A stretch of 64,000 nucleotides of DNA from Patagioenas fasciata (taxonomy: Eukaryota; Chordata; Aves; Columbiformes; Columbidae), in contig NC_092523.1 in NCBI RefSeq assembly GCF_037038585.1, positions 32,651,501-32,715,500 of the forward strand, written 5' to 3'. Shown piece by piece: positions 1 through 11,900 of this stretch. A program made the position numbers and the translations under genes. The notes beneath the pieces are model-generated. The model saw only the letters and a program-made list of their open reading frames with translations, was not told the DNA's origin and did not search any database. Numbering within the stretch: the stretch's first letter is position 1; each line of letters begins with the position of its first letter.

Positions 1-1481
1 TGGAAGAAATGGGGAATGAGCCAGCTTAAATTACAGTATGGATAAAAAGCTCATTACGACCAAGGGTGCCTACCCGCAAGCTAAAGGAATGGACAGTCTG
101 CACCACCGAGACGTAATTCATAGCATTTAGCTTCCATGTTCTTTGTTAATGAAAATAACCCAACCAGCTGCACACAAGAAGACAACAATCGTCGTTTATT
201 CTTCTGCAAATGATGCATCCCAGGATCTCAACCAAACATAAACTATCCAAGCCTGACATGGCACTGCAGAGCAGCACAACCCACAACCCAGACACCCAGC
301 GGATATTGTGCAAGTGCAAAGATGTACTGAGTGCAATCAAATGCAAAATCAAGCTCTAGTGACAGACTTTTCTGGTAGCTGGCATCTTCTCCCCCACCCC
401 CCACCCAAGGAAGCTTTTAGCTCAGGTGTTTTAAGCTGAGACTGGCTTAGAGTCATGGGAAGCTGCTGTTCATGGGAAGGGTGGGATTGGGTGCACAGAA
501 GAGGGCCTAATTCTGTGTAGATAAGATATTAAGGGAACGTGGGTCATCTAGATGTCCACAGTCCTCCAAAGCCTTTCCTACAGTCTGCCTCTCTCCCCAA
601 AGCCATACTTGTTTTCCTGAGACCAATATAATTTGTTAGGAAAAGTCTTTGAGCAAACACAAAATAATACAGCAAGTAGTGTGATCCCAAAATACTTTAA
701 ACCAGATAAGAATATTCTGAAATTCAGAAATATTTAATAACATGTCCTCTTCACAGAGGATGAGTAGATTCAGCAACTGCAGAGACGAAGGAGTGCCTCC
801 CAGATAAAAAACACATCAGGAGGCTGAACAGCAGTTGCATGCCCAGGAGATGGAAATCAGCCTGTTCCAAGCAACTACCCCTCTCCCCGACTTCACAATG
901 CCCCCAAAAGTTAAAAACTTTACCTAGTCATGAAAAACCAATACAAAACCAACAACAACAAAACCAACAACAAAACAACCCCACAAAAAAATCCCCAAAC
1001 ACCACCACCACAGCACCCAAACAAAACCAACACCCCAAGCCCCCCCTCTCTACACTTCTCCTCTTGGGTGAAGCTCCAGCAGATTAAAAAGCGTGCGTAC
1101 TTTCAGTAAACTCTTATTGATTTCTGCTTTGAAAAAATCATTGTTTCAGTGCAACGTTACACTATCTACGTTACAGATGTATGTGAAATTGAAAGCAGGA
1201 GCGAGTAAGGACTCGTCAAACACCCCGATAAACACCAGGACCTGTCCCGGCGGCCAGAGGGGCAACTTAAAAGTTCCGAAGTCCGCGAGGGCAGCGCGAC
1301 GCCGCCTTCGATTTACACCCGTGGATTTAAAAACACGCGTGGCCTCCTGTCCCCCAGCACACCCGTCCGGCCCGCCGGAGCCCCGCCAGCCCTCGGGCGG
1401 GCCCGGCCGCGCCCCCTCTCCGCCTCCCCGGAGAGGAGCCGGGGGCGACCCCGTCCCTTCCCCCCGCGCCACCAGGCTCAC
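1..1481 (-). other. Start of intron 1 of the ASAH1-like gene
   Basis: This is sequence downstream of the exon-1 donor on the minus strand. I searched for an exon coding the next expected ASAH1 segment and found none, so the intron probably extends past the left edge. It contains a C/A-rich low-complexity tract around 930-1047. Otherwise nothing stands out. Confidence 0.4.
930..1047. repeat. A/C-rich low-complexity tract
   Basis: The plus strand is almost free of G, with runs such as CAACAACAAC and CACCACCACC. It yields a spurious plus-strand frame rich in Gln, Asn and Pro. Confidence 0.8.
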
Positions 1482-1565
1482 CGGGTCCGGCGCCCAGACC
1501 AGCTCCGCCACGACAAGCAGCGCAGCGGACGACAGCAGCGCCCAGCCCCGACCCCGAGCCGCCAT
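1482..1565 (-). CDS. ASAH1: First coding exon of a secreted/lysosomal protein gene, probably acid ceramidase (ASAH1)
   Basis: Reading leftward from the ATG at 1565, 28 codons run to a good splice donor (GTGAGC, first base at 1481), leaving the intron in phase 0. The peptide starts MAARGRGWALLSS, continues with a hydrophobic stretch (ALLVVAELV) and ends WAPDP, so it reads as a signal peptide. The length, the phase-0 boundary and the proline-containing end fit my recollection of mammalian ASAH1 exon 1, which is about 26 codons and ends in Pro-Pro just before the conserved WTEDCR segment. That next exon is not in the window, so the remaining gene lies to the left. The exon sits in a CpG island, and an M-box lies 44 bp upstream of the ATG, as expected for a lysosomal gene. 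What is seen is a signal-peptide exon with a donor; the gene name is inference. An in-frame upstream ATG at 1676 is less likely because it would bury the signal peptide. Confidence 0.5.
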
Positions 1566-1608
1566 CCTCCTCGCCCGGCTCCGGCCCGGCGCTCCCCGGG
1601 GCGGTGGC

Positions 1609-1616
1609 CACATGAC
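1609..1616 (-). promoter_or_regulatory. M-box / CLEAR-like E-box
   Basis: The minus strand reads GTCATGTG, 44 bp upstream of the proposed start codon and beside GC boxes. This is the M-box form bound by MITF/TFE-family factors, related to the CLEAR element of lysosomal genes. It supports, without proving, a lysosomal identity for the gene. An 8-mer can occur by chance. Confidence 0.45.
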
Positions 1617-1739
1617 CCGCCCCGGCCCGCCCCGCAGAGGCGGGAGGAGGTGGCAGCAGCGGCGGGGCGGAGGCACCAGGGCCCGTCCGCCGCCCAGGCC
1701 GCTCCACCGCCTACCCGGTCCTCCTTTTGGTTTTCAATA

Positions 1740-4700
1740 AAGCAGAGGTATTGATTCTCAGCTGTATTTCCAAAAGACAGAAGCTTCGCACAAGGAGATC
1801 TGAAGGAAAATCGGCTCTCTAAGGCACTACTGAGAGCAAACCCGTGGCACCAGTTTTCACGTGGTAAATATTGTAATGTTTTAATTACTTTGTGGCCTTG
1901 GGAGACTTTTTAGGCAGGTTTTATGGTAATGAAAGGTGCCTTCTTTAGGAAGGAGTTTCTCCTTGTCTGCTTAAGAGCCTAGGAAACTAGCAACTGGAGA
2001 GACAGTCTAATATGAGAAAGACAGAGTTTGAGATGCATCTGTCTAAGCTTGTTGTTTATTATTTATTCACTACTATATGTAAGTGGTGTATATGTTGTAA
2101 TATCAAGTACAAGCCAGCAGCTGAATAAGGTATAATTTTAGTGTGAGCAAATGAATGTATAATGAGTGTATATATTACCAACAATTGTTGGAAGCACCAT
2201 GAATAAATACTAAAAACCTTCCAGGATGCCTGTATTTTAGTTCATGTCTTGTGCTTCATGCACTGCCCGAGATATGTTGTGTTATTAGACACACAGAAAA
2301 GCAGCAATAGAGTCTTTCATGTTGTGACTTAATTCCATGTGTAATTAACTCTCTTTAAACAAACCCGGGGTGGGAAGAAAAAGAAGGGAAGTCCTTGGCA
2401 GCTGGTTGACTGGAATGTTGCATGGCATTGCAGAAATTAAGAAACAGGAAAGGATATGGGAAATGCATCGTGAGGTGGGAAAGCCCTGGGCAAAGGAAGG
2501 GTATGCTGTGGTGTGTAGGAAGGAATTGGCTCAGAACTTAAGATGGGAATTGCACAGAGCTTTAGAGACCAAGGCAGAAAAGCATTAAGCACTAGTAGAA
2601 AGAGATACAGAACCAATCAGGGAATTTAGGAAATGAGGAAAATTGCAGCATTAACAGGAGAAACCTTGATATTTCAATGAGAGTGTCTTTCTCAAATAGA
2701 AAACAGAAATCAAGCAGTTTCTATAGGGCCCAGCCTTTTTTTTTTTTTTAATCGAAAACATACCTGCGAGACAGTAATTTTATATCTACTTGTAGGTACT
2801 AGAAGATAGTATTAAGGTCTATGGTAAGAAATTAGCAGATAAAGTTAGTCCTGTTACTTGCTAAACATCTTCAGCCTCTTTTGCTCAGATTTATTTTCTG
2901 GAGCAGACAGGTTTTTAGATGCTTTACTGTCCTTAGGACATTTTTAACAGTAGGAAATAGAAGACTTTGGAATATTACAAACTCTTTCTGAATGCTCTGA
3001 AGGAAAAAAAAATATACCATGGTACACATTCACAGCTTAATTTTTTAAAGCCTCTTTGCACTTTTGGTTTAGCTCATTCACCAGTAAAGAAATTATAAGT
3101 TTCTGGAATAGTTAACATCCTCCAGTATCTGTATTTCTCAGTACCTGTGTTTCTCTCACTATGGCTATCCTGCTGTGTTCTATCAGAACGCCTCACCTCC
3201 AGGGTCCACGTCAGTACGTTAGGCACTTAATTTTATTGTCTAGGTTTCTTCTGTCAGTGAAATCTAGGTTAAGGCAGAAGAAGAAAGCTGCTTAAGATGT
3301 GCAGTGTACTTGTTAACTGTCCTACGTGACAGCTGGTGTCACTGATACCAGTACTTCAAACGTCCACCCTTCTACTTTCTCACACATCCATCTAATACTG
3401 TATTGCTACTACCCAGTTCTATTGCTTCTTCCAGAAGTTCAGGCTGCACAAATTACTTCCCCTTTTCTCTCCATTTCAGTTAAATTAAAGCTCATTGTGC
3501 TAACACTACTGCCAAGTATCACCAAGAAGACTCCATGAATGCTTCCAGTGGGAAAATACCCCAATGGACTCCTTATAGGAACAGATTAAGACACATATTG
3601 ATCTTCACTGTTTTGTCATACCTTCTATTTCCTTTTTCTGGGACTAAAATTCCAGTGACTTCCCCAGACCCCTGCTTCTGTGTTATTTCAGGACACTGTT
3701 TTTAGCAAGACACTAGCGTACCATGAGTCCCAACACAGAGGGCAATCCCATTGCTACTGTAAAGTCTTTAGTCCCCACAGGGCAGCCAGTCCCTTGCTAA
3801 CTCCAGTACTTCCCCTTGTACTGGGGACAGTTTCATTTCATGCAGCCTGGCATCTCTTTGCTTCCCTTCTTCCTAGCCCTGTAACAAACATGCCTCTCGG
3901 TTCCATTTTTCTATCACTTAGAACTGCTTGTAGTGCCTACACCTTGCATTCTCCCATTTACATCGATAAATAGGAAATGGAAAGCTCCTTTCTGTGGCTC
4001 TTCTTCGGATTCTGAGGACTCATTTCAGCATGCTTTCCACCAGCACAGCAGACTTCTGCTTCCAGAGAGGCCATTTGTACCTCTAAAAAATGGAAGGAAA
4101 AATTCTCATTTGATAATTTCAATTTAGTAATTTTTTTTTCATTCAGCATAGACCTTGCTTTTATTTAATTCCTCCACATTCTGACAGAACTTTTATCAGC
4201 ATTAAGCAGCAACTGGAATGACAGGAAACGTCTCCACAGATCTGGCCACTATCCCAGTATTGCTGCACAAACCACTCCCCAGAGGGGGCATTTTGATTTC
4301 TTATTTAATATCTCCCTCTGCAGAAAAAGCTAAAATTGGAAGAAAAGGAACTAATTCCAAACCAGCTATTCCTGCAAGAACTAGTGAGTATGCCTATTCT
4401 TGTAGAATAGGTCTTAAATGAATAGTAGGTTTAACATATATAAAAGAGGGAGTGCTGCTGCCTTAGGGAAAAAAGCCCAGTGGCAAAAATCTCTCTACTC
4501 AGCTGGATAGAGCTGGGTAAGGAAAAGCTTAAAAATGCCATGAGGGGAAGGTTCGGATTTTTGCTTTTCTAGAAGCAAACATTTCTAAGAATCCCTATGT
4601 TACATCATGAACGTGGCCAGCCTGTGGAGTTTTAATTCTTTTGGTTCCATAAGATCTGTATGGGCTGTATTCTTATTTTTTTTTTTAATTCTTTGAAAAA

Positions 4701-5860
4701 CGAAAGCTTTTATTACTAAGCTAGCCATCCCTAACCAGCTATAATTACTTTTCACACTGAAAAGCCACTAGAGGATTTAAATAATTATGATGTACTTAAA
4801 TTCTTTGTGCTTCCTCCTCAAGACCAACAGCCTATGAAATCAGACTGATTTCAGTTGCCATTACTGACTAGACTTCATTGGTCCATTCTTGTGTTCTTTC
4901 TAGACACATCATTATCTTGCAAAAGATTACAGTTTTGAACTATGTGTGCAGTTCAAACTGACAGGTAAGAGAAGCTCCACGGAGACAATTCAAATGATTG
5001 CCATAAAAATCCTCAACAATGTTACAAGTAACCTTTGTGACACAGATTAGAGAAGCTGTGAAGAGAGTAAGCAATTGTTCTGAGGTAGTTCCTATGGAGA
5101 GGCTGTTACTGAAATGCTTCTTGGTAATCAGAACAGATGGGGATAACTATTTGGTATGAGATCTTTGGAATGTGTATTATACTATGACCTTAAAAAGGAC
5201 CTTAAAAAGAGTCCCTGCTGTTTTAATTGAAGTCCATGCCATAGAGAAACCACCAAGTTTGCAAAATCAGTTTTTCCCCTCTTGTAAAATAAGCAGCCTG
5301 CTAACACAGAAGAGCTCTCTTATGAAGCATCAGCATTTTCATTTGTAACACGGTTCTTGTGACTCGTCAACACTTTTTCTGGCACATGGATTACGCCATT
5401 TACCAACTTGAACAGTGGGGCTGTTCTGAACACTGTTTTACAGACCCTGCACCTTTTGGGCCAGTCCTCACCTGATGACTCCACAGATGTCCTACTCAGG
5501 ATTTGGCAGAATGTGTTCTAAGAGGTGCATTTTCAGTTACTACTTCTTGTTCAATATAATTATGTATTTCTTGATGGTTCAATGTGTTAATGACATTTTA
5601 CTTTTGAACTTCACTGTCTTTCTCTTCTGCTCTTAATGTCTTCTGCCCTGTCTAAGTTCAGATTCCTTTCATCAACCCTGGAACATTCAGAGGGTCAATT
5701 TCTTCTCCGTTAAATAATAATTTCCCTATTTCAACAGCATGTAGTTTTAGAGTAAACTTAATAGTATTCATTACTGAAAGACAACATTAGTTTGATGCTT
5801 AATTATAGCTCTCAGGCAATCCTTTAAAAATAAGGTAATAAAAACATCAGCAAAACACCT
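1740..5860. other. Intergenic interval between the ASAH1-like promoter and the FRG1 3' end
   Basis: AT-rich sequence with only short frames that lack splice sites or recognisable motifs. I see no gene, RNA gene or clear transposon. Short poly-T runs occur near 2737 and 4677. Confidence 0.5.
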
Positions 5861-5886
5861 TCAATGAAAAATAAATTATAAAACAT

Positions 5887-5892
5887 TTTACT
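5887..5892 (-). terminator. FRG1: Possible FRG1 poly(A) signal variant AGTAAA
   Basis: The minus strand reads AGTAAA 56 nt past the stop codon, followed by a U/GU-rich stretch at about 5820-5865. This would give a short 3' UTR. No canonical AATAAA is seen within the first few hundred bases, so a more distal site is also possible. Confidence 0.3.
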
Positions 5893-5947
5893 CTTGTTTT
5901 CAATTTGACCCTGTCAAAGATGCAGAAGAAAATGGACCCACTGGTTG

Positions 5948-5984
5948 TCACTTGCAGTACCTATCAGCCTTCACTTTTGCTCTC
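5948..5984 (-). CDS. FRG1: FRG1 exon 9 (coding part) and stop
   Basis: It codes the C-terminus [11 protein letters not shown] followed by TGA at 5950-5948. The acceptor is CATACAG, and the split codon gives the conserved Arg-Arg. Confidence 0.95.
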
Positions 5985-8900
5985 CTGTATGGAAAGAATA
6001 ACAAAACAAGATTTAGATTAAGACCAAATATGATTAAATCTGTGTGTTCTATCTGCCTCAAAGCATCAAGGAAGCATTGAAAGCAATTTTTCTTAAACTT
6101 TACTTCAAAGCACACATAAAAGCCTAACACCAGTTAACCTTGTCTTTCCCTTCAATTCATCATGAATTGTGTGTTGTCCATTCTGAGGAATGCAGTTCAG
6201 ACTCAGCATGATTTGAAACTGATACTGATGGCCTAAGAATGTTATCACATCACTTGCAATTATAAGATAGTCTTCTGCATTTTCACCCACTGAATTAATG
6301 CAAATATTTATACTGTATACTAATACAAAATGTTTTAAAAGTTCAAGACAGCTTCTATAGTCTCAGCTCACTAGATAACATGAAGACTGTTCTTAAGAAA
6401 TGCTATTTCTCTTTAAAATGCAGCATTCCCATCTCCAGAATACTGTGGTGCCACAAATACTGGAAGTGTTAAAAATTAGCTTAGTTTTTGTTATTAAAAA
6501 GATTTCTCTCTCAGCTCCTTCGTACTAAACAAATTTAACAACCTACTGAAGAGATTTTTCAAAAGATTTCTGAGTAAATCAAAACCTGCAGAGAAGTAAA
6601 AAATTTAGAACAACAACAAAAAGCCAACCCCAGAACTCAGGCAGAGCACTGGCCAGGGAGGAAATGCTCAACACCCCACAACCCTGAAATCTGGCTTTTT
6701 TTTGTACCCCAAGTTTACTGTAATTCCACCTCCCTGTAGTTTTTCAATTGGTACATTATTACTTGTATTCTGAAGTACCTGTCAAGCAGCATTTCATGAA
6801 AAGTGCCTTCTTTCCTGGCTTTTCTGAGGGCTTTTGTATCTTCTTTGCTTATTTTAAGCTTTTTGTCTTGAAAGCTTTGGAATTTCTTTCTGTAAGGGGG
6901 GGAAAATGTAAAAAGTGTAATTTCTTTCAAGTTTTGTGTTTGAATATAACAACAGTTGTGATACGAATCTTCTGTTATGCAGGAGGCAACTGGCCTAATA
7001 AAATCCAGCAAACCAACACAGTATCCAATATTGTAACTAAGTTCTGTAGGTGAAAACTATTCAGGTTTTTTTTTGGTAGTCTAGGTGAGAATGAGCCCTA
7101 AATGATTGGCATGACATGGTTACAAGTTCTAAAGAGCCCCTTCTTTAACTGCTAGGATGACAAATCAGGGAGTGTTTTGGGTGAAGATGGCAAGACTTTT
7201 GTCTTTGTTTCTCACTCCCTAAATGTGCTTTAAAGGGCAAGAAATTTAACTGATTTTCCACAAGTTGTCTGTTTTGCTTGTGACAGTAACTGGTACATAA
7301 TCTCCCTGTCCTTATCCCAACCCCTGAGCTTTCTCATCTATTTTGTTCCCCTGTCCTGCTGAGGTGAAAGCGAGTGAAAGGCTGGGATTTTGGCCCTTCC
7401 ACCAAAGGCAGCCCCAAAGAGAAAGGAAAAAAGGTACTTGAGCCTGGTAACAGCTCTAAACTACATACACATAATTGATTTCACACTGTTTAACATTTCC
7501 TTTGTCTTCTTGTGGAACATCATCTTTCTCCTTAGCTTCTCTTTCAGCACAAGTACGAATCTAGTAATTGAGAGAAAAACAAAACAAACCAGAAAATGCC
7601 TGTATTTTTAAAACCAGAAGGTACAGCTTGAAGACAATAATATACCCTTCACAACACAATGAGAGTCACGGTGACTTTAAGTTCACAGCTTTCAAATTGT
7701 TTAATTCGCAGCTGGAGAAAACTACAATAAAAGCAACAACTGCGCGAAGTATGGGAAATACTAAGTGCAATCCTTGATACTACTGTAAAACAATCTCCTT
7801 CATCTCAAAGCAGCACCATTACAGTTCTTCACTTTAGAAAGGGTAAAATGCCTTTTTCAGAGACTGTCTTAAAAATATTATTGCTTTGACTAGTAGACAA
7901 GTATCTCTATTTGGAAGGACAGATATACTTTCCATATCCAGATAAAGTCAAGATCTCTCACTTAAAAGATCTCTTCTGCATCACTGTGATAAACACTTCT
8001 CTGTCCCTGCCGCAGTTGTAATTAATCTCTCTTGTACCAAGTTGTTCAGAACTATCTGGAATATCATAGAAATGGTCCTTCCCCAACATCTTGCCCTTCC
8101 ATAGTGGTAGAATAGCTTTGTATCGCTACTGGAAGCATGACAGTTTAGACAAATGAGTTCCAGAGCTGCATTTCTTGTGGCCAAATCACTTGACAGCTTA
8201 TAGAAAAAAAATTTAACTGTATTAACAGTAAATTGTAGCACACAGACACCTGGTCTTTTGAATATCCATGCCAACTCTGTATTAATTATAGAAGTCATAG
8301 ATTACCTTTATCATTTCTTCTTCCCCTGCAGTTTTGCTTTTGGCTTCTATGTCTCCCTCTTCATTACACCTAATAAAACGGCTATTTGCTGCCAGTAATG
8401 CCATTTTCTTCTGCAGAAACAATATCACATATTGTTAGAATAAAGAGTTTGTATGTAGTCCTTGATTCATAACATTTATCCTTTACAATACACCACAAAA
8501 CTCCATAAATGTGTTTTATTCTTTTCTACATGAACACTTCAATAGCTAGCCAGATGACTTGCTGGCTCCTGTATTCTTAAGATGCTTATAGCTGCCAAAA
8601 TGCAGTAACTTGAGGTATTTTAAGAACTTCCGATTGTAGTAAATGCATTGCAGCTGGGAAAACAGAAGACTAAAAGTAACAATACGGAACAGACTGCAAA
8701 AGGCTTTTACTACACAAAGAATATCAATATAGATGAAATCAAAATACAGTCAAATGTTAGAAACATAAAATGAATTATTTCAAGCAGCTTACATCTTGGA
8801 AGACAGGTTCCCATTGCTCTCTTGATCCTATTGCATCTGAACGTCCAATAACAAGTCCATCTGAATTTATACCAAGGTATTTGCCATAACCAGACTTCAG

Positions 8901-11900
8901 AGCAATCCTCAAAGAGAAAATGCAGGAAAACAATAAAGAATATTTTTCATTCAAGCAACTCACAATATCCAACACATCACAGATACATTCTTAGCAGGTA
9001 ATGTATTTCAAGAGAATATTCAAACATGTATTCACAGGAGAAACAAACTTAACAAGTATCAAAACTTGTAACATTTTGTTACAGTAATTACCTTGTATCA
9101 GACAATTTTACTGCTGTAAACTGTTCAGGGGGACTAGGGCCTTCATCATCTGTGGAATGAATTTTCCATTAGTTAGGTATCAGGTACTAAATATATTTTA
9201 ATCTGTTGATATTGCAGTTACAGAAAAAAAAAAAAAAACAAACCATTGCTAAGTACTACGGAAAGCTGCAATACTTAATTTCTTTAAAAATTCTTTTTTT
9301 GAATATTCACTTTTCAAAAAGCAATGTAGGTGCTCATTATTTTCTGTCTTGTTCAAAGCACTCTAAATCTATGAACGTGAATAAAGACAATCCTTGTGTC
9401 AAGAAATTTACAGCCAAGAATATTTTGTAATTCTCCGGGTGGCTTTGAAAACCTATCTCCTTGTAATGCTATTTTTTCCATAACAAAATGTTACCATAGC
9501 TGAATCATAATACTAACTCGGTATCCTAAAAGCTACTAGCCTCTCCACCCCTCAAAACCAAAGTGAGATAATATTGCCATTGTTGCTTTGATCTCTCCCT
9601 GGAGGTGAAACACACTGTCAGGCTTCTGGAATAGTCCTTGTCTGATGGATGGCCCTCAAATTCAAAGGACAAGCTGCCACATTAGCAGCCCACTTGTGCA
9701 GCAACAAAACAAGTATATTAAGATGAGGATGCTGCAATAAGGCTTGAAAATCATCTGCCTCGAGTTTCCCTCTTCAACTGACACCATAAAGACTCTATAG
9801 TATTTAATAAAAGCTATACTGCTTCTTATCCAGAAAGTGGTATGGCCTTTAACAGGTGATCATCCTCAATGCAGTTCAATTTATTGTACACATGAAACAG
9901 CAAGAAACTAAGTAAGTGAAACTGATTGGTAGTCATTAGGTTTAAATCATCTGCATGGTACAACTAGGATTACTGCATTATTTGTAATAAACTGCTTCTA
10001 GCTATAAAACTGCCTGCCTTTAAGTGATGCTACTTTTATTCTTTTATGCCTTTCATTACTAAACATGCTTCATTCCAAGTTTCCCAAAACAAACCTTTAT
10101 GTGGTGCTCCAAGTGTAAACAAGCCATTGTCGAGGGCATGGATGTAAGCTCCTTTATCCATTTCTATAGCTATAGTTCCTGTAATTTCACCAAAATTACT
10201 GACAGCCCACCAGTTTCCTAAAATACAAAACCATGACAGTTAAGAGTAATTACAACATCTGATTGCAGTGGTCAAGAGATATTTCTGTATCTTCTCTGAG
10301 ATTTGAAATTCTAAAGATACAATTGCTATTGGCATCTCAAGATCTTTGTGCATTATACTACAGAGCAAATTTAAAGATGTTGGTGCTGAAATGAAGTCCT
10401 GCTGTTGCACCTTCCCTGCCATCCCCAGTCACAGGCTCTTGTGCTTCATCCTTTTTTTATGTTAGTCCATAGAGGAAGTTGATCCATTCAGTTGATCCAG
10501 CAAAAATGCACCTCACAAGGAAGGTATTTTTTTTTCCCTCTGGACCAGCTCCCTGCAGCTTTGGGGTCATATCCAATTATTACATTTTCCAACACAAAGA
10601 GATTAGCTAATCTGTGTTTGAATGTTTGAGCTCCACATAATTCTACCCAAGTTAAAGGCAGCCCTACCCAGGCGCACAAATTAGAATTATTACCTTTATA
10701 ATTTTCTAACAGTAGAATTTTCTTTTGGTGTACCGCGTCAGAGATATTTTCTACCGATTAAGATCATAACTATTTTTAATTAATTGGAATTTTATGTCTT
10801 TTTTTGACATGGTAAATTTGACACAACAATCTGCCTTCAGCAGAAATAATCTTCACCCTATCTTTATACAACACATGGAGCTAATTGTCTTGTCCTATAC
10901 GGTCAGGGTTCATAGACTGGTGTATGAATTTTCCAAATTTCTCCCAGTTTTTGAAATCTGGCTAAATAAAAAATGTGGAACATCCGTAACATTCTTCTAG
11001 GATAAGACACAACAACCGATTTTCTCCTGTATCATAATTTGTTGTAACACAGGACCAAGGATGAGTTGCCCTTGCACTGCTTTAGCTTACACCTATACAC
11101 ACATAATAGAAAAAGGACATTCATCCTGTAATTTGTGTGCTGTGCTACAGTATACGTCTGTATCTCTCATAACTTTATGGTTAGTTTTTAGCTGGTTTTG
11201 TTTGAGAAGTGAGCTGTGATCAATCAAGGACATGACAAAGCCAAAGGGCAATAGTCTGTCAAGTTACCACTCATGAGTATGCATACTTTGATCTTTTTAT
11301 TTTACGAAAAAAGAAAAAGTAAAGTTACATTTTGTTACTGGTAATATTTGTGCCTTCAGCTTCAAATAACAGCAGCAAATTTGTAATATGAACACATCAC
11401 AGCAGTCAAGCAAGTATGTGAAACAAAAAACAAATAAACAAACTAACCAAAACTCTTTTCCTTTTGAAAGGACCAAAGGTTTGAGTGAACTAAAGAAGGC
11501 CGTCAGAAAGTAACTAGTGGCAGAGTAAGCACAGGAAGCATAGGTGATCAATCGCTAATTTTTAAAGTCATAGTAACAGATATAAGTAATATACATAGAA
11601 ATGCACTCATTAAGTAACAGCGCTACAGTGCTAGAGAAAGTCTCTCCTCCTGAAGCAAACACCGCACAGGGCGGGGGGGGAGAAGGGGGAGAAGAAGAAA
11701 AAAAGATCCAAGCTAATAAGTGGTTTGAGATTATATAAGAACATACTTTAGCTAAAAACATAAGTTGAAAATCCATTCTGTTGGTGTCAGAATTTCCACC
11801 TGAAGTCTAGGAAGATCCCAACATACAAATAACATGTTGTGAGGAACAGTTATATATCTCTACAGAGACTATACTTAGTTTACACAGCTACACCAATCTC

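Larger units (their letters stand above)
1230..1700. promoter_or_regulatory. CpG island over the ASAH1-like first exon
   Basis: G+C and CpG density rise sharply here compared with AT-rich flanks on both sides. Sp1-type GC boxes lie at about 1617-1635, and the first coding exon of the minus-strand gene lies inside. The long open frames in both directions across this block are a by-product of high GC and few stop codons. Confidence 0.75.

Noticed and set aside
1093..1740. 215-codon plus-strand frame across the left CpG island
   Set aside because: Pro/Arg/Gly-rich translation typical of stop-poor GC-rich DNA, antisense to the better-supported signal-peptide exon.
7981..8298. 105-codon minus-strand frame inside FRG1 intron 6
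   Set aside because: It begins just past the exon 6 donor, in a different context from FRG1, and the true exon 7 is found at 7560-7469, so this is intronic.
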